Source: Mesorhizobium sp. L-2-11
GTDB lineage: Bacteria; Pseudomonadota; Alphaproteobacteria; Rhizobiales; Rhizobiaceae
NCBI RefSeq assembly: GCF_016756595.1
Contig: NZ_AP023258.1
Span: 124,001-188,000, forward strand
Direction of reading: 5' to 3'
DNA length: 64,000 bases
Positions 27,188 to 36,081 of this stretch are shown here, piece by piece. Under the pieces are notes generated by a model. That model made no database searches. It was given only the letters and a program-made list of their open reading frames with translations, and had not been told where the DNA came from. Position 1 is the stretch's first letter. Each line of letters begins with the position of its first letter. The position numbers and the translations under genes are program-made.

Positions 27188-27985
27188 CTACGCCGCCTTC
27201 TTCTCGCGGTCGTCCTGCAATCGATCAAAGGCGTTGCGGATTGCCAGCGACAGATTGAGCTGAACGACGGTCACCGCATCCTTGCGCCCGTCGATATATT
27301 CGCGCTCAAGCCGCCGCATTTTCTCCGCAGACTTTGGGTCGATCTGAAAGTCGAGACTATCAACCTCCTCATGAATGGGAACGATGCGCGCGGAAGGCCC
27401 TCGTCCGATGATCCGGTAGTCAGGGCTCGCCGGAAGTCCCTCTCCCGAAGCCGGAGAGAAAATCTTGATCTTCTCCAGCCCCAGCATATGTGTCAGGACG
27501 AACGCGTGGTCCGCAATGTCGATGATGCAATCGCCTCGGATTGCGATCCCGCGCCGATAAATCGTCGATCGGTTGCGCAGCAGATAGTGCAGCCAATAGT
27601 CCTGCTCGAAATCGAGTGGCAGGTCCTTGGGCATCTCGCCCCAGGGCAAACCCTTGTTCGGGTTCAACTCGCTCCGGACATAGGCGTTGAGATTCGACGG
27701 CAGCCTGCCATGGCTCGCGCCATAGTCGTCCGCGAATGCGGCCGCCAAGCGGGCCGATACCAACAGCTCAAATCCGGCGAGATGAAGCGCGCCGATCAAC
27801 GCGGCATGCGCGACGCCAGCGCTGTCATATGTGCGATGGCCAGCTTTTCCGGAGCCATCGCTCGTTGGCCGAGGGGCAAGCCCCTGATCCACCAGCAACG
27901 CGAAGTTTCGGGGCGGCAGACCCGCAGCGATGGCGACTTCACGAGAGGTGAAAACTTCCGCGGCGGTGCGTCCAGGGCGAGCCAT
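27188..27985 (-). CDS. MerR-like DNA-binding regulator, unknown target
   Basis: 265-aa protein. Residues 10-75 look like a MerR-type winged helix (VFTSREVAIAAGLPPRNF, then HRTYDSAGVAHAALIGAL). The remaining 190 residues form a domain I do not recognise; SLDFQIDPKSAEKMRRLEREYIDG suggests a terminal helix. The start ATG lies 8 bp from a 10-bp inverted repeat, so autoregulation is likely. A toxin-antitoxin pair is divergent from it, and no metabolic target is apparent. Confidence 0.6.
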   Translation of the reverse strand: MARPGRTAAEVFTSREVAIAAGLPPRNFALLVDQGLAPRPTSDGSGKAGHRTYDSAGVAHAALIGALHLAGFELLVSARLAAAFADDYGASHGRLPSNLNAYVRSELNPNKGLPWGEMPKDLPLDFEQDYWLHYLLRNRSTIYRRGIAIRGDCIIDIADHAFVLTHMLGLEKIKIFSPASGEGLPASPDYRIIGRGPSARIVPIHEEVDSLDFQIDPKSAEKMRRLEREYIDGRKDAVTVVQLNLSLAIRNAFDRLQDDREKKAA

Positions 27986-27992
27986 GATTCAA

Positions 27993-28039
27993 AAACTCCC
28001 AGCTAGTGTCAGTTAATAACATCCACAAACTGGGAGTTT
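27993..28039. promoter_or_regulatory. Inverted repeat upstream of MerR-like gene
   Basis: Perfect 10-bp arms AAACTCCCAG (27993-28002) and CTGGGAGTTT (28030-28039), 27 bp apart, immediately before the leftward MerR-like gene. Likely paired operator half-sites; a hairpin in the transcript leader is the alternative. Confidence 0.65.
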
Positions 28040-28169
28040 AGTCAAGAGCTCGTTCGTTCCTCCACCCTGGTCTCGCACATGCGATCAAGAGCGATCCCGC
28101 TAACCGGTAGACTAATGTATTGTAATTTGCGCTACACCCGTCTATCTTTTTACACGCAGGAGAAAAACC

Positions 28170-28469
28170 ATGACCACCAGCGCTGAACGCAAGGAACACC
28201 CGATCTCGATGCGCCTCCCCGAGGCCGACGTCGCAATGATCGATCGCGCCGCCGGCCTGCGCGGCCGATCACGCACGGACTTCGTGCGCGAGGCTGCCGT
28301 TCGCGCCGCCGAGGACGTATTGATGGAAAACCGGCTCATTCGCATGAGCCCAGAGGGCTTCGCCGACTTCATGGCGGTCCTGTCCGGACCTGCGACCCCG
28401 GTGCCCGAGATCGTTGAACTGGCAAAGCGTCCGGCGCCGTGGGAACCCGGCTACGTCGCAAAAAGCTGA
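28170..28469 (+). CDS. DUF1778 (TacA-like) antitoxin
   Basis: 99-aa antitoxin. The N-terminal ribbon-helix-helix (PISMRLPEADVAMIDRAAGL then RSRTDFVREAAVRAAEDVL) binds DNA; the C-terminal tail (SPEGFADFMAVLSGP then PVPEIVELAKR) wraps the toxin. Strong GGAG ribosome site at about 28160. The toxin begins 3 bp after its stop. Such pairs autoregulate by conditional cooperativity. Confidence 0.9.
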   Translation: MTTSAERKEHPISMRLPEADVAMIDRAAGLRGRSRTDFVREAAVRAAEDVLMENRLIRMSPEGFADFMAVLSGPATPVPEIVELAKRPAPWEPGYVAKS

Positions 28470-28472
28470 GCC

Positions 28473-28982
28473 TTGGCCCTCTCGCCTCCCGAACCGCTCA
28501 CCGCGGCTCACGACGTTTCCGAGTTCACCTGCGGAAAACCGACTCTCGACCATTGGCTCATGACCCGTGCGCTCTCCAACCAGGAGAAGGGCTTCACCGC
28601 CGTCCTGGTCGTGCATGAGGCGGGACGTGTGGTCGGCTACTATGGCCTCGCGCCGACCGCAGTCGTTCCGGGCGTCCTGCCGCGCTCCATCCGCACCGGC
28701 CAACCGCCCGATCCAGTGCCCTGCCTTCTGCTCGGGCAACTTGCGACCGACATCGGCTGGGCAGGGCGCGGGATCGGCACAGGCCTGCTCAAGCACGCTC
28801 TTGAGCGCTGCGTGACCGCGGCTGCGCTCGTCGGCGGTCGCGCGCTGATGGTCAACGCCGTCGACGACGAGGCTGCAGAATTCTGGCGGCGGCGCGGATT
28901 CCTTCCATCGAAGGACGACCCCCTGGTCCTGTTCCGCTCAATGGCAGCGATCATCGCCTCAATCGCCGCAGGAAAGGGATGA
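28473..28982 (+). CDS. GNAT toxin, TacT/AtaT-like
   Basis: 169-aa acetyltransferase toxin that acetylates the amino group of charged tRNA and stops translation. Family hallmarks: LTAAHDVSEFTCGKPTLDHWL, VVGYYGLAPTAV, LLLGQLATDIGWAGRGIGTGLL (acetyl-CoA loop), GGRALMVNAVDDEAAEFWRRRGF. TTG start three bases after the antitoxin stop, so the genes are coupled. No frame damage; probably functional. Confidence 0.9.
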   Translation: MALSPPEPLTAAHDVSEFTCGKPTLDHWLMTRALSNQEKGFTAVLVVHEAGRVVGYYGLAPTAVVPGVLPRSIRTGQPPDPVPCLLLGQLATDIGWAGRGIGTGLLKHALERCVTAAALVGGRALMVNAVDDEAAEFWRRRGFLPSKDDPLVLFRSMAAIIASIAAGKG

Positions 28983-28991
28983 GGACGGATC

Positions 28992-29294
28992 ATGGTTTTT
29001 TCCACGATCAACAACGAGTTCAGCAATGCCAAAAAATTTAAGCCGGCGAAGCCGCCAATTCCGAACATTCAGAACGCATCACCGGCGATCGGCAGCCGCG
29101 TCAAAGTCTGGTTCGACAAGCCGTCGAAGGATCTTCTCATCGAAAGCGAAACGGGTGCCATCACGCGCGATATCTACGGCATATGCCTCGAAGACGTTCT
29201 GTTCGATACCGAGACTACAGCTCGGGAAAACATCCAGACATTGCTGCGATCTACAATGTCGCGGGCGGAAATGCGGGCTTGGCTAAGGCGTTGA
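28992..29294 (+). CDS. Hypothetical protein, possibly truncated
   Basis: 100-aa frame starting MVFSTINNEFSNAKKF after a GAGG-like site, 9 bp from the toxin stop. The middle (GSRVKVWFDKPSKDLLIESE) looks protein-like, but the last 30 residues overlap a LacI-type relic in another frame. It probably lost its 3' end when that segment joined. No family recognised. Confidence 0.35.
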   Translation: MVFSTINNEFSNAKKFKPAKPPIPNIQNASPAIGSRVKVWFDKPSKDLLIESETGAITRDIYGICLEDVLFDTETTARENIQTLLRSTMSRAEMRAWLRR

Positions 29295-29578
29295 CGGAGA
29301 CTGAACTGGCTGGCCGGGCTCGCGTAGTAACCCACGAAGCGAATTCCATCACAATCCCGCTTATGCGTGATGACGTCGTTTCGTTCAATATGTTATCGCG
29401 CAAGACCCGGCCGAGATGCTCAAATTGGCCATGGATGTCGCTTTTGCGAAAACCCCACAACCCCAAGGAGCAGCATCTTGTCGATTTCGGCCTGCATACG
29501 CGCTTCAATCTGCCAAGATTTGCGTTGGAGACCGTCGATTGGGCCGCAACTTTCTCATCGAACTCAGAACCCCGGTAG
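29214..29578 (+). pseudogene. LacI-type sugar-binding regulator, C-terminal relic
   Basis: SSGKHPDIAAIYNVAGGNAG, then LAKALTETELAGRARVVTHE, then ITIPLMRDDVVSFN spell the effector domain of a LacI/ribose-binding type regulator. After a frameshift near 29390 the text continues AQDPAEMLKLAMDVAF, and after another near 29455 it ends LVDFGLHTRFNLPRF, the usual C-terminus. The DNA-binding N-terminus is absent. Inactive. Confidence 0.65.
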
Positions 29579-29691
29579 CCTCCTTACGATTAGCCCAATC
29601 GTCGGTGGCCAAGCCCGTTTTGAAATTTCGGCCGACCGCATCTCGGCCGGAAAAATCCTGCAAAGTCACCATCTCAACCTTCACTGCTGGT

Positions 29692-29925
29692 TTAGCGATC
29701 AGCCCATACGTCGGAGGCATAGGAGCCCGGGGCTTGCCGGAAGACGACTGTAGGGTTGCCGTTTAGGAATACACGGTGATGGATATGGGCGTGGATCGCG
29801 CGTGCTAGAATCTGGCGTTCGACATCACGGCCAATGGAAACTTAATCCTCCCCGCTCTGGGCGTGGGCAATGCATGCTATGTCCTGCTCTATGATCGAAC
29901 CTTCATCGAGATTACAGTCTTGATC
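29692..29925 (-). pseudogene. purU: purU (formyltetrahydrofolate deformylase) C-terminal relic
   Basis: On the minus strand the DNA reads NLDEGSIIEQDIACIAHAQS, an in-frame TAA, then [20 protein letters not shown] and [14 protein letters not shown], ending at TAA 29692-29694. This matches the end of PurU, including the DLDEGPIIEQD active-site region. The stop codon and missing N-terminus show it is dead. A functional copy presumably lies elsewhere in the genome. Confidence 0.75.
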
Positions 29926-30174
29926 CCAAGGTTGGCGGTGAAGGCCTCCGCGTGCGCCAGACGCTTACACTCCGGCAGGACGTCAGTCGGCGGCCGCTCG
30001 TATCCGTCCACCTAGGCGACGTTGAACACCGAAAACGCCCGGGAACCATCCGCCGGTGGCTACCATCATCGCCGTCATCGTCGTCTGCCGGCTCGGACGA
30101 AGCGATCTGCTTCCACAACACGACAGTAGTTGAGCGCTCGCCCTTGCGCACCTGCGCCTGCGTCGCGCCATTGC

Positions 30175-30224
30175 GGGGCCAGAACAAGAACTGCTCGAAA
30201 TCATACGCTAAGGTCGAACGGAGC
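30175..30224 (+). repeat. Tn3-family terminal inverted repeat, left
   Basis: Begins GGGGCCAGAACAAGAACTGC and ends GGTCGAACGGAGC. Matches the reverse complement of 33939-33988 at 47 of 50 positions. Confidence 0.9.
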
Positions 30225-30231
30225 ATGAACC

Positions 30232-33207
30232 TCATGCCGCCAAGAGCATTTTCCCCGGCAAGCGGAGCGGCCTGAAGCCTTCCGGAAGGTCCGGCGCCGT
30301 GTCCCAAGCATAGATGCCAGTGAGATTGATGTGTTCCCAGCTCAGCGGCGAGACGTGCTTTAGCAAGGCGTCGGGGATATTCCGGCCACCCTGACGCAGA
30401 TGGGTGACGGCGCGGCTGAGATAGACGGTGTTCCAGTGGACGATCGCGCTGACGACAAGATTGAGACCAGAGGCGCGGAATGCCTGGCTTTCGAATGATC
30501 GGTCGCGGATTTCGCCTCGCTCATGGAAGAAGACGGCACGCTTGAGCTTGTGCGCTGCCTCGCCCTTGTTGAGACCGGCTTGGCACCGCCGACGCAAGGC
30601 CGGACTGGAATACCACTCGATCATGAACAAGGATCGCTCGATACGGCCGAGTTCCCGCAGGGCTTTGGCCAACTGACTCGGATTCGGCGAAGCAGCCAGC
30701 TTTTTGAGAATCGTCGAGGGTGCAACGGTACGCGCACGGATCGACGCCGCCAGATGCAGCAGATCATCCCAATATTCCATGATGAGCGCGGTATTGATCC
30801 GCACGCCGATATGGTCCGCGAGGGCCGGGTAGGTATCGGCTTTTTCGAAGGTATGGAATTTCCGGTCCTTGAGGTTGCGCAGTCGGGGCGCAAAGCGCTT
30901 GCCGATCAGGGCGAAGAGGGCAAAGACATGGTCGCTGGCGCCGCCCGTGTCGGTGAAGTGTTCCTCGATGTCGAGGATGGTGTCGTGGTCGAACAGCCCG
31001 TCCAGAACATAGGCCGCCTCGCTTTCAGTCGGACTGATGGGCAGGATGCTGAAGTAGCCGTACTGATCGGAGAGATGGCTGTAGAATTTGGTTCCTGGCT
31101 CGCTGCCATAGTGGAGGTTGATATCGCCGCGCCCTGCAGCACGATCACTGGCCCGGAAGAACTGACCGTCGGAAGACGCGGTCGTTCCATTTCCCCAGAG
31201 CAGAGCGTGGGGATGACGCGCATGGGCGTCGGTCACGCTTGCCTGCGCCGCCCGATAAGTTTCGGTCCTGGCATGGAACATGCGCATCCAGCCGATCTGA
31301 TGGGCGCTGATCCCTTTCGATGCGCCCGCCATGCGTTTCGGCCCGAGATTGGTTGCGTCCGCGAGTGTGCCGGCAAGCATAGCAGCGATGTTTTGCGGCA
31401 TGTCGCCCGTTCGCACATGGGTGAACTGGTCGGCAAAGCCCGTCCACTCATGCACCTCTCTGAGAAGATCCGGCACCTCGACGAGCGGGTACATGTCGTT
31501 CAGCTCAAGATTCAGTTCCTCGGCCGCGGCAGGAACTTCGCTGGCCAGCGGCGTCACCAGCAGGGTTCCGGCCTCTAGACGGACACCCTCAAGCTTGCCG
31601 TTCCGGGCGCGGTGTGCGAGGCGTTTCAGATTGAAGTCGAGCAATTGCTGCATTTGCGCGAGCCATTGCGCCCCGTCGCGCTGGACGCCGAGGCCGAGCT
31701 GGTCGGTATCTTTGAGATCGGTGAAGGCAGGGCGCGGCATGAGATGCTCATCCATCGGGCGAAATACCCTGCTGCCTTCGACCCAGACATCCGCTGAGCG
31801 AAGCCGCTCCCGCAACGCCGCCAGCGTGGCAATCTCGTAGAGACGACGATCAGGTTTTGATCCGCTGAAGATCAATTTGCGGGCCGTCGTGCCGAGATGG
31901 GCAACCGGAACCCGATCTGGAAGGCTGCGCCGCCCATCTTCGTAGAGGGATTTGAGGGTTTCAATCGCCGCAAGCAGGGGATCGTTCCGGCGAGCCGAGC
32001 GGAAAGCGAAGGTGCGTAGAAACAGCGCCGCATATTTGCGGACGTTCGCGTATTGCTCCACCGCCACAAGCAATGGATCAGGATCTCCATTTTCCACCAT
32101 GGCTTCGAGAGCGGGCTTTACCTGCAACAGACGATGCCAGCCGACGTAGCGGTTGATCGTCTCGATCGCATCCTCATCGTTGTCGTTGGCGGCCTGAAGG
32201 GCGGAAATCGTATCGAGAAACAGCCGGAGCGCCTTCGCCGTCTCTTTACGCGTTTCGGCATGGCGCTGCTTCTTGCGATTGTTGGCCTGGGAAAAGAGCC
32301 TGCCGATCAGCTTTATGAACATGGTGACCGCGTCGTCGGTCAGCTTGTGGCCGAGCTTGATGACTTGGGCGACGATCGTCGCGCGCCGACGGCTGGCGTT
32401 GAAATCGGCGGCAAGCCAGGCCGGCGTGACATCGCCCTCCCGGATCATCTGGTCCCAGCGCCCGGAATGGATGCGGCCTTGCAGGCGGGGATCGATATTG
32501 AGGGTGCGAATGAAGGAGAGCCTTTCCATCATCGCGAGCAGGTTGCTGGAGCCGGGTGCGTCCGGAGCAGATCGTAGCCAATGGAACCGCGTCTGTGCGA
32601 TCGCCGGATCCACCTTCAGCAAATCGTCGAGGCTCTGGAGCTGCTCAGCGGAAAAGCCGGAAATCAACGCCGCTTCCGCGCGCCGTCGCGCTATGGCGCG
32701 TGCCGCCAGCCCGATCCGCTCGATGGTGTCCGGCGTGGGAAGCACCACATTGCGTTCCCGCATGGTGGTGACGATTGCCTTGGCAATCGAAGACCCCTTG
32801 TCGGTCGTCGCCGCCGTTTCGATTCCCGACATCAAGGCGGCCCGCCGGTCCGGAGCTGCTGCGGTTCTCATCCCAAGGTAGGCGAGGAGGTGCGAGACGT
32901 GCTCCAGCCGGGTCGGCTCACGCCTCGCATAGGAGTTGAAGCTTTCCGGTTCGGCGTTCAGTTGCTCAGCGATATAATGAAGCATCATCCTCGGCGGTAT
33001 TTCGTTCGCCATGAGCGTTCTACCCGGATATCGCATCAGGCAAAGCTGAACGGCAAAGCCAAGCTGGTTATGTTTGCGCCTCCGGACTGCGATCTCCAGC
33101 CGATCGGCCGGAGACAGGGTATAGTGACGGATCAGGCTGTCTTCATCGGTCGGCACGTCGAACAACTCCTGTCGATCCTGAATTTTGAGAAGCTTCCGCC
33201 GGGCCAT
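30232..33207 (-). CDS. tnpA: Tn3-family transposase TnpA
   Basis: 991-aa DDE transposase that acts at the 38-50 bp terminal repeats and makes cointegrates. Full length for the family. Recognisable parts: N-terminal TLSPADRLEIAVRRRKHNQLG, the catalytic region (FTHVRTGDMPQNIAAMLAGT, GDINLHYGSEPGTKFYSHLS, FTDTGGASDHVFALFALIG) and the C-terminal [23 protein letters not shown] at 33207 (MARRKLLKIQDRQ) chosen over an upstream frame to 33294. The stop lies 8 bp inside the left repeat. It looks intact. A decayed relative lies at 62434. Confidence 0.93.
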   Translation of the reverse strand: MARRKLLKIQDRQELFDVPTDEDSLIRHYTLSPADRLEIAVRRRKHNQLGFAVQLCLMRYPGRTLMANEIPPRMMLHYIAEQLNAEPESFNSYARREPTRLEHVSHLLAYLGMRTAAAPDRRAALMSGIETAATTDKGSSIAKAIVTTMRERNVVLPTPDTIERIGLAARAIARRRAEAALISGFSAEQLQSLDDLLKVDPAIAQTRFHWLRSAPDAPGSSNLLAMMERLSFIRTLNIDPRLQGRIHSGRWDQMIREGDVTPAWLAADFNASRRRATIVAQVIKLGHKLTDDAVTMFIKLIGRLFSQANNRKKQRHAETRKETAKALRLFLDTISALQAANDNDEDAIETINRYVGWHRLLQVKPALEAMVENGDPDPLLVAVEQYANVRKYAALFLRTFAFRSARRNDPLLAAIETLKSLYEDGRRSLPDRVPVAHLGTTARKLIFSGSKPDRRLYEIATLAALRERLRSADVWVEGSRVFRPMDEHLMPRPAFTDLKDTDQLGLGVQRDGAQWLAQMQQLLDFNLKRLAHRARNGKLEGVRLEAGTLLVTPLASEVPAAAEELNLELNDMYPLVEVPDLLREVHEWTGFADQFTHVRTGDMPQNIAAMLAGTLADATNLGPKRMAGASKGISAHQIGWMRMFHARTETYRAAQASVTDAHARHPHALLWGNGTTASSDGQFFRASDRAAGRGDINLHYGSEPGTKFYSHLSDQYGYFSILPISPTESEAAYVLDGLFDHDTILDIEEHFTDTGGASDHVFALFALIGKRFAPRLRNLKDRKFHTFEKADTYPALADHIGVRINTALIMEYWDDLLHLAASIRARTVAPSTILKKLAASPNPSQLAKALRELGRIERSLFMIEWYSSPALRRRCQAGLNKGEAAHKLKRAVFFHERGEIRDRSFESQAFRASGLNLVVSAIVHWNTVYLSRAVTHLRQGGRNIPDALLKHVSPLSWEHINLTGIYAWDTAPDLPEGFRPLRLPGKMLLAA

Positions 33208-33244
33208 TTCTTTACTCCATGCAACTTCGCGCCAATGGCCTCTG

Positions 33245-33361
33245 GCATGTCCGAAAACGACCGGTTCCGTACAGGGTGAAATCGCACTGTCCACAAATTA
33301 GCTTGACATAATTACGGACATGCTCGACATTTCGGACAGCCTATTCGGACGAATCGAGCCT
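33245..33361. promoter_or_regulatory. Candidate res site / divergent promoter region
   Basis: Spacer between divergent tnpA and tnpR with several TGTCC and GGACA half-sites: TGTCCG near 33249, TGTCC near 33289 paired with GGACA near 33316, and GGACA/CGGAC near 33335-33350. A resolvase normally binds three such dyads here and represses both genes. Confidence 0.5.
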
Positions 33362-33955
33362 ATGCCACGCACCTTTGCCTACGTCCGTGTCTCCACGACC
33401 GGCCAAACGACTGAAAACCAGATCCAGGAAATCCAGGCCGCCGGGTTCCACATCGAGCCGCGCCGCATCGTCACCGAAACTATTTCCGGCAGTATCGCAA
33501 TTGCGCGGCGCCGGGGCTTCATCCGGCTCATGGATAAGCTCGAAGCCGGGGATGTGCTCATCGTGACGAAGCTCGACCGTCTTGGTCGGGACGCCATCGA
33601 TGTGAGCACCACAGTAGGAAAACTGGAGGAATTGGGTGTCCGGGTTCACTGCCTCGCTCTCGGTGGTGTCGATCTCGCAAGCTCCGCTGGCAAGATGACC
33701 ATGAACGTCATCAATGCCGTCGCACAGTTCGAACGTGATCTGCTTATCGAACGCACGCAGTCTGGCCTCAAACGGGCAAGATCAGAAGGAAAGACCCTTG
33801 GCCGACCAGCGCGGCTCAACGAAACGCGGAAGCAAGATGTTCTTAAAGGGCTGGCCAACGGCCTGAGCGTTTCAGCTCTCGCCAGAAAGTTCCAAACCAG
33901 CCGACAGACCATCATGCGCGTCAGAGACGACAGTTCACGTTCCGTTCGACCTTAG
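33362..33955 (+). CDS. tnpR: Tn3-family resolvase TnpR
   Basis: 197-aa small serine recombinase that resolves cointegrates at res. Catalytic motif [10 protein letters not shown] (Ser near residue 10), [31 protein letters not shown] and [19 protein letters not shown], then a C-terminal helix-turn-helix ([18 protein letters not shown]). ATG at 33362 ([10 protein letters not shown]) chosen over GTG/ATG starts upstream near 33320. It ends 33 bp from the right end of the transposon. Confidence 0.92.
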   Translation: MPRTFAYVRVSTTGQTTENQIQEIQAAGFHIEPRRIVTETISGSIAIARRRGFIRLMDKLEAGDVLIVTKLDRLGRDAIDVSTTVGKLEELGVRVHCLALGGVDLASSAGKMTMNVINAVAQFERDLLIERTQSGLKRARSEGKTLGRPARLNETRKQDVLKGLANGLSVSALARKFQTSRQTIMRVRDDSSRSVRP

Positions 33956-33988
33956 CGTATGATTTCGAGCAGCTCTTGTTCTGACCCC
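33939..33988 (-). repeat. Tn3-family terminal inverted repeat, right
   Basis: Reverse complement begins GGGGTCAGAACAAGAGCTGC and ends GGTCGAACGGAAC; three mismatches with the left repeat. Confidence 0.9.
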
Positions 33989-33998
33989 AGGAAGACCG

Positions 33999-34238
33999 AT
34001 GCGCGGGCGTGGATGGATCAAGGCGTTGCGTCAGGACGAGGCTCGGGAGGTGCTTGCGCGCATTGCGGAACTGGAGCGCGACCTCATAGCGCCCACACTT
34101 CAAGGACGCCATCGACGTTTCGAAGCCGGACATGAACTTCGCAACGCGAAGTTCCGCCTGGCGCGTCTCGAGGAATGCATCGCCGAAATGCCGCAGAACA
34201 TAGGCGCTAGCGGAAGCTTCGCCGCTCGATGCTTGTAG
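33999..34238 (+). CDS. Short hypothetical protein, doubtful
   Basis: 79-aa frame just outside the transposon end, with a heptad-like stretch (DEAREVLARIAELERDLI and KFRLARLEECIAEM) suggesting coiled coil. No ribosome site of note and no family match. It may be part of a gene cut by the transposon. The following 160 bp to pmtA hold nothing I can support. Confidence 0.25.
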   Translation: MRGRGWIKALRQDEAREVLARIAELERDLIAPTLQGRHRRFEAGHELRNAKFRLARLEECIAEMPQNIGASGSFAARCL

Positions 34239-34397
34239 CCGAACATCATCTCTCTGCTGCGGTCAATTGATCCTCAGAAAATGCGGAATGGAAGGCGGCC
34301 CTGCCAAGGCGCGAATGGCTGGCCCCACACCAAGTTCAGTCGGCGTTGCAGTCCTGTACAAGGATTCCGAAAGCCACCTGCGCTTGCGTCCCTGTGG

Positions 34398-34991
34398 TCA
34401 CACTGCTCGTCGATAGGTCCAGAGTTGTGCGGGGGGAACATTGCGAACGACGAAATCATAGTGAGAAACGATGTAACGGTCGGGCATTTTGAGCACCGGT
34501 GACAGAAGACCGTAGGTGATTTGGATCACAGGTCGCCCGGCGGGCATTCGTGCAAGCAAATCCTCGAGCAGTGTGAGACGCTGTTGCATCGGAAAGCTCA
34601 ACATCGGCACTGCGCTTATGACACAATCGAACTTTTCTCGGCGCTCCCCCAGAATTTCTTCCAGGGCAAACGCATTGCCCAAGCGGAAATCCACTCCTGG
34701 AAAGCGTCGCACCAGGCCTTCATAGAAATCCTTGGAATATTCGACCGAAGTCAACCGATGCGGTTTGATCCCTCTTTCCAGGATGGCCCTGGTGATGACA
34801 CCCGTCCCGGCACCAAGCTCCAAAACCGGCAATCCAGAATGCGGGTTGACCACACTAGCCATGCGGCGCGCGGCATGGATCGACGTGGGCATGAGTGCGC
34901 CCACACCTTTCTTATCCTTCTGCCAACATTTGAAGAATTGCACTTCTTCCTCAAGTTTCTTGCCAAGGCGCTCTTTCAATCGAAAGACCAT
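34398..34991 (-). CDS. pmtA: Phosphatidylethanolamine N-methyltransferase PmtA
   Basis: 197-aa cytosolic, membrane-associated SAM-dependent enzyme that methylates phosphatidylethanolamine stepwise to phosphatidylcholine, a lipid important in rhizobia. SAM-binding motif PVLELGAGTGVITRAIL, followed by SVEYSKDFYEGLVRRFP, FDCVISAVPMLSFPM and QITYGLLSP, all as in the Sinorhizobium-type PmtA. The N-terminus MVFRLKERLGKKLEEEVQFF is the usual start, with GAAGGGAG ahead of the ATG at 34991; the frame extends to 35066. Looks intact and isolated. Confidence 0.88.
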   Translation of the reverse strand: MVFRLKERLGKKLEEEVQFFKCWQKDKKGVGALMPTSIHAARRMASVVNPHSGLPVLELGAGTGVITRAILERGIKPHRLTSVEYSKDFYEGLVRRFPGVDFRLGNAFALEEILGERREKFDCVISAVPMLSFPMQQRLTLLEDLLARMPAGRPVIQITYGLLSPVLKMPDRYIVSHYDFVVRNVPPAQLWTYRRAV

Positions 34992-35119
34992 ATCCGCTCC
35001 CTTCTCCCGATCCGCGTCGAGGCGACTTTTTGTCGAAGTCTCGCCATATAAACAAGCCTGATTCACAGGGATGATTGCCGCGCTGGAGGCGCGAAACGCC
35101 CGCGCCGGCTGGCCTTGTC

Positions 35120-35265
35120 CACCATGATGATGTTTTTCTCGCTCAGATGCGCGCCAGTTCTTCCTGTATGGAAATCTCGGTCATGGCCTCGAGAGCCCCT
35201 CACGGCTCGTCGAGCAGCCGTATCTCCGGCTGCACCATCAGCGCCAGCGCGACGCACGCAGGGTT
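35120..35265 (-). pseudogene. SsuB-like ABC ATPase fragment
   Basis: The minus strand reads ALALMVQPEIRLLDEP, stop, GALEAMTEISIQEELARI, stop. This is the Walker B to D-loop segment of a sulfonate importer ATPase, closest to the gene at 22095 in this window. Two in-frame stops and no flanking homology: a relic of a third such transporter. Confidence 0.65.
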
Positions 35266-36015
35266 TCTCATCTGCTGCGGGCTTCGCCAGGCGCACAGCA
35301 GACAGCGAGGCCGCTACGGCCGCAAAAAACCCGCGACGGCGGCTCGATTCCGGGACCGGTCCGCCATTTTTGGTAGGTGATCCGTGCAAATGCGTGGCGT
35401 GGATCACCCCAGCTATCTCGTGGCCGCCCCATTGCCAACGTCCTCTTTTCAGCCGGCCGAGCCTCCCAATCGCCGGACCAATGATGACGATCCCCTCTGA
35501 ATTTTTTGAAGAGCCTGACGGTCTGCGCCGTCTTAGTTGTTCCGGCTTTGCCATAGCCTTCTCTGCCGCGCAGGCGGCAAAGTGCTATGACTCTACAGTG
35601 TAATGGCCTTGGAAAATACGACGGCTGGACCACAATAATGAGGTTTAAGCTGAAGACTTTTCAGAGAAACCCCCAAAAAGGAAACAGCAGCTCTTCCGGT
35701 CCTTGCGAGCCCGGCCGTTCCGATCGGCCGGTAATCATCGCAGGCCATAGTGCCTGTCCTTCCACGACCGGAGCCGAAGCGATTTTTCTGCTGACAGCTT
35801 CACGCTGGGTCCTGTTCCAAGCCGAACTCGCTGGCAAGGCGCATAGGGCATGAGGAACCGCTTTTGGCGACGACGTGAGTTGGCGCCGATCAGAAACGCC
35901 AGCTGCTCTGCAGCGCCCTAACCCGCCTGTTGTTGGGCGGCGCGTGCTCCGAATGAGCATTGGAGGCGAACAGCGTTTCCCTTGAGTGGCAAAGAACAGC
36001 ACCTGATACTTTTAT
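35266..36015. other. Gene-free interval
   Basis: About 750 bp between the ATPase relic and the second sulfonate operon. I see no supportable gene; its right end carries operator-like site D. Confidence 0.45.
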
Positions 36016-36036
36016 AGTCTACCAAATCGCTGGACA
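36016..36036. promoter_or_regulatory. Shared sulfur-regulon palindrome, site D (weak)
   Basis: AGTCTACCAAATCGCTGGAC at 36016-36035 matches the left arm of site B fully and its right arm partly, with the same 7-bp centre. It lies 45 bp upstream of the sulfonate-binding protein start. Confidence 0.45.
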
Positions 36037-36081
36037 TACTAGCAGCGAAATTCGGAGCCTTCCCAAAACTGGAGCAAGACG

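Larger units (their letters stand above)
30175..33988. mobile_element. Tn3-family transposon, 3.8 kb
   Basis: Complete unit: terminal inverted repeats at both ends, a leftward transposase gene, a rightward resolvase gene and a res-like spacer between them. No cargo gene. The 5 bp outside the ends (ATTGC on the left, AGGAA on the right) do not match, so the element may have recombined after insertion. Confidence 0.9.

Noticed and set aside
30170..33993. 5-bp target duplication for the Tn3 transposon
   Set aside because: Left flank ATTGC and right flank AGGAA do not match, so no duplication is claimed.
35587..35853. 88-codon rightward frame in the interval before the second ssu operon
   Set aside because: No ribosome site, no motif, and low protein-like character.
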